In this document: piece after piece, positions 62,208 through 64,000 of the stretch
How the letters are laid out: each line of letters opens with the position of its first letter
Numbering within the stretch: position 1 is the stretch's first letter
DNA from: CAVQXR01 sp963717955
GTDB lineage: Bacteria > Actinomycetota > Thermoleophilia > Gaiellales > Gaiellaceae
Direction: 5' to 3'
DNA length: 64,000 bases
Assembly (NCBI GenBank): GCA_963717955.1
Contig: CAVQXR010000001.1
Span: forward strand, 558,001-622,000
Position numbers and translations under genes: made by a program
The notes under the pieces: generated by a model
Seen by the model: only the letters and a program-made list of their open reading frames with translations
The model's database searches: none
What the model was told of the DNA's origin: nothing

Positions 62208-63155
62208 TCACGCAGGAGGTGGGGGAGCGGGATCGCCGTCCACCCAGGCGCGGGTCAGGAACAGCCAGAACGCCAGGCCCTCGTACGGACGGTATCGGCG
62301 AAACCGCTTCGCGATCGCTCCGTCGGATCTCGTCCGCCCGCCGGTGAGGCCGGCGTAGGTGGGTCGGGTCCAGGAGTCGAGGATGAGGCGAGACGTCCTG
62401 CCGAGGCTCATCAGCATCACGTGCGCCGCGGCGTACGGCCCGACTCCCGGGAGCATGAGCAGCCGACGCTCGACCTCGTCGTCGGGGAGCGCGGGGTCCG
62501 CGAGCGCCTCGAGATCGAGCGATCCCGCCGCGACGTCCTCGGCGAGGCGACGGAGGTACGCCCCGCGGTACCCGGCGCGGGCCGCGTCGGTGTAGAAGGC
62601 GTCCCCGCAGTCGACCATCGCGGCCGCCGTCGGAAACGCCCGCCCCCGCGGGCCCAGCGGGGCAGGGCCGAGCGCGGGCTCACCGAGGTGCTCCACGATC
62701 GCGCCAACCATGCGCTCGGTCGCGGCCCATGTGCAGTTGGTCGTGCAGATCGTCTTGACGACGTCCTCGAACACCGTCTGGCCGCGGATCATGCGTCCCG
62801 CCCCCGCCGCGGCCCACCCGAGCTCCGGATCGCCCGAGATCCCTGCATAGAACGGTGCGAGGTCCTGATCCAGGCGGAGGATGTGGGAGACGGCGCTCGA
62901 GATCTCGGCGGCCGCTGCCCGGGACGGCTCGGGCCCCACAGGCCGCAGCACGACCGTGCACCGTGGGCTCTCGGTCAGGACGACCCGGCGCGGCCGCCCC
63001 CGGGGCAGCGACAGGGTGATCTCGAACGTGCGTTGCCCCTCGTCCACCCGGCCGGGCGGCAGCGCCGGAAGCCCATGGGAGTTGACCGTTCGCCAGAAAT
63101 CGACGGGCTCGCCGCCACCGCCGACGAGCGGGACGTCGAACGCGCCACTATGCAT
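62208..63155 (-). CDS. HhH-GPD DNA glycosylase (AlkA-like)
   Basis: Excises alkylated bases. The 315-residue protein has an AlkA-type N-terminal domain and an HhH motif LLMLPGVGPYAAAHVML (about residues 232-248) followed by the catalytic Asp in LILDSWTR (Asp260), and helices rich in Trp/Phe. It lacks the four-Cys Fe-S cluster of Nth/MutY. Its start overlaps the end of the downstream cupin gene by 8 nt on the same strand, so the two are co-transcribed. Confidence 0.87.
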   Translation of the reverse strand: MHSGAFDVPLVGGGGEPVDFWRTVNSHGLPALPPGRVDEGQRTFEITLSLPRGRPRRVVLTESPRCTVVLRPVGPEPSRAAAAEISSAVSHILRLDQDLAPFYAGISGDPELGWAAAGAGRMIRGQTVFEDVVKTICTTNCTWAATERMVGAIVEHLGEPALGPAPLGPRGRAFPTAAAMVDCGDAFYTDAARAGYRGAYLRRLAEDVAAGSLDLEALADPALPDDEVERRLLMLPGVGPYAAAHVMLMSLGRTSRLILDSWTRPTYAGLTGGRTRSDGAIAKRFRRYRPYEGLAFWLFLTRAWVDGDPAPPPPA

Positions 63156-63558
63156 CCCAGTACTTGCGCTCCCAGGGCGAGATCTCGTAGGAGACTCCGG
63201 GTGTCGCTCCGATCGCCAGCACCGCAGTCTCCGGGACGGCGGCCCGCGCGCCGCGCTTAGCCATCGGGTCGGAGACGAAGACGAAGGTGCCGGCGGGCGC
63301 GTCGACCTCCTCCTCGTCGATGACGAACGTCGCCCGCCCCGACAGGACGACGTAGAGCTCCTCGTGAGGGCTGCCGCCCTCGGTCGTCTCGACGTGCTCC
63401 TCGATCACCCAGTCTCCGGTCGAGGGCCCGATCCATGCGTTGACGCCGAACGCCTTGATCCCGAGGTGGTGGCGCACGGGCCGCCACTCGTACGATCCGG
63501 GCTCGGGCTCGGTCATGGTCGGGATCTCCGACAGGCTCGCGACCCTGTAGGCCGGCAT
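63148..63558 (-). CDS. Cupin-domain protein
   Basis: A 136-residue single cupin with motif 1 containing GGSPHEELYVVLSGRATFVI (one His and Glu ligands) and motif 2 EEVDAPAGTFVFVSDPMAKR (no second His). Metal binding is likely reduced. Shine-Dalgarno GAAGGAGG precedes the ATG. Upstream of the glycosylase on the same strand; unknown ligand. Confidence 0.78.
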   Translation of the reverse strand: MPAYRVASLSEIPTMTEPEPGSYEWRPVRHHLGIKAFGVNAWIGPSTGDWVIEEHVETTEGGSPHEELYVVLSGRATFVIDEEEVDAPAGTFVFVSDPMAKRGARAAVPETAVLAIGATPGVSYEISPWERKYWDA

Positions 63559-63607
63559 TTCGACCTCCTTCGCTCGTCGGGCGGAGGATAGCCCAGCTCG
63601 CCGGCAC

Positions 63608-63613
63608 TAGACT
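63608..63613 (+). promoter_or_regulatory. -10 box TAGACT
   Basis: Eight nt before the GTG at 63622. Confidence 0.5.
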
Positions 63614-63621
63614 GCGAGGCC

Positions 63622-64000
63622 GTGGCGATCCTCGGCATCGATGTCGGCGGGACGTTCACCGACGCGGTTCTGCTCGCGGACGGCCGGCTGACCGCCGCCA
63701 AGATCCCGACCACCCACCGGCAGGAGGAGTCGGTGATCGCAGCGGCATCCCTCCTCACCGAGGGGGCGGAAGCTGCCGTGAGCAGGTTTAGCCACGGGAC
63801 GACCATTGCCACGAACGCCCTGCTCGAACGGAAGGGCGCGCGGACGGCGCTCGTGACCACCGAGGGATTCGAGCACGTGCTCCACCTGCGTCGCCAGACA
63901 CGGCCGAGCCTCTACCGACTGTGTGAGGATCACCCCTCGCCGCTCGTGCCGATCGAGCGGTGCTACGGAGTACGCGAGCGAATCGGCCCGGATGGTGTGA
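63622..64000 (+). CDS. Hydantoinase/oxoprolinase N-terminal (3' partial)
   Basis: The frame begins VAILGIDVGGTFTDAVLLAD, the actin-like ATP-binding start of HyuA/5-oxoprolinase/acetone-carboxylase family proteins, and continues through FSHGTTIATNALLERKGA and VTTEGFEHVLHLRRQ to the window end with no stop. Members hydrolyse cyclic amides with ATP. It runs off the window; a HyuB-type partner is expected downstream. Confidence 0.9.
   Translation, partial: MAILGIDVGGTFTDAVLLADGRLTAAKIPTTHRQEESVIAAASLLTEGAEAAVSRFSHGTTIATNALLERKGARTALVTTEGFEHVLHLRRQTRPSLYRLCEDHPSPLVPIERCYGVRERIGPDGV

Overview
This is a GC-rich bacterial chromosome segment from a Gram-positive actinobacterial lineage. Supporting signs are dnaJ-hspR-clpB, whiA next to gap-pgk-tpiA, a pafB/pafC pair of WYL regulators, a LprG-like lipoprotein, and many genes whose start codon lies only 5-10 nt after a TANNNT -10 box. 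System I cytochrome c maturation (ccmE/ccmF), kinase tails with a USP-like domain and a SPOR protein suggest a deep branch such as Thermoleophilia; that placement is inference. There are no rRNA genes, CRISPR arrays or prophages. Two tRNA genes are present (Leu-CAG, Gly-CCC).

Layout. 1-4.4 kb: chaperone operon grpE (5' partial)-dnaJ-hspR-clpB. 4.4-14 kb: small membrane proteins, an M20 amidase, a secreted subtilase, tRNA-Leu, a UPF0104-like membrane protein, a cupin, a ferredoxin reductase-like flavoprotein and a chlorite-dismutase-family haem enzyme. 14.2-24.4 kb: uvrC, then GNAT, P5C dehydrogenase and ogt, then whiA and the glycolytic run gap-pgk-tpiA-gpmI. 24.5-39 kb: ECF sigma factor, metallophosphoesterase, M48 protease, argS, tRNA-Gly, a collapsed kinase, bolA-grx, ccmE-ccmF-ccmI-like-M23, hpt with an apparent ATA start, glpX and a DUF59 protein. 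39.3-49.4 kb: a patch in which almost every gene (metalloprotease, MFS, queG, pafC, pafB, a zinc protein, a SPOR protein, a 3-hydroxyacyl-CoA dehydrogenase, a sensor kinase) is interrupted by small frameshifts. 50.7-58.7 kb: queA-tgt-yajC-secDF and a UbiB-family kinase. 58.7-64 kb: lipoprotein, degenerate response regulator, an oxidoreductase remnant, polysaccharide deacetylase, DNA glycosylase, cupin and the 5' end of a hydantoinase/oxoprolinase gene.

The most unusual element is a family of about 164-bp repeats at 41.9 and 43.2 kb. They have terminal inverted repeats, a nested stem-loop core with compensatory base changes between the copies, and an adjacent 46-bp internal-deletion derivative. 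Other points of interest are two divergent promoters whose -10 boxes share the same TA, a receiver domain lacking its phospho-acceptor Asp, a CGNS (not CGFS) monothiol glutaredoxin beside BolA, and a CxxxY-type CcmE.

Functionally the window is mostly core metabolism and maintenance: protein folding, lower glycolysis, queuosine tRNA modification (queA, tgt, queG), Sec translocation, cytochrome c maturation and DNA repair (uvrC, ogt, AlkA-like glycosylase, pafBC). The accessory layer is small signalling and envelope genes.
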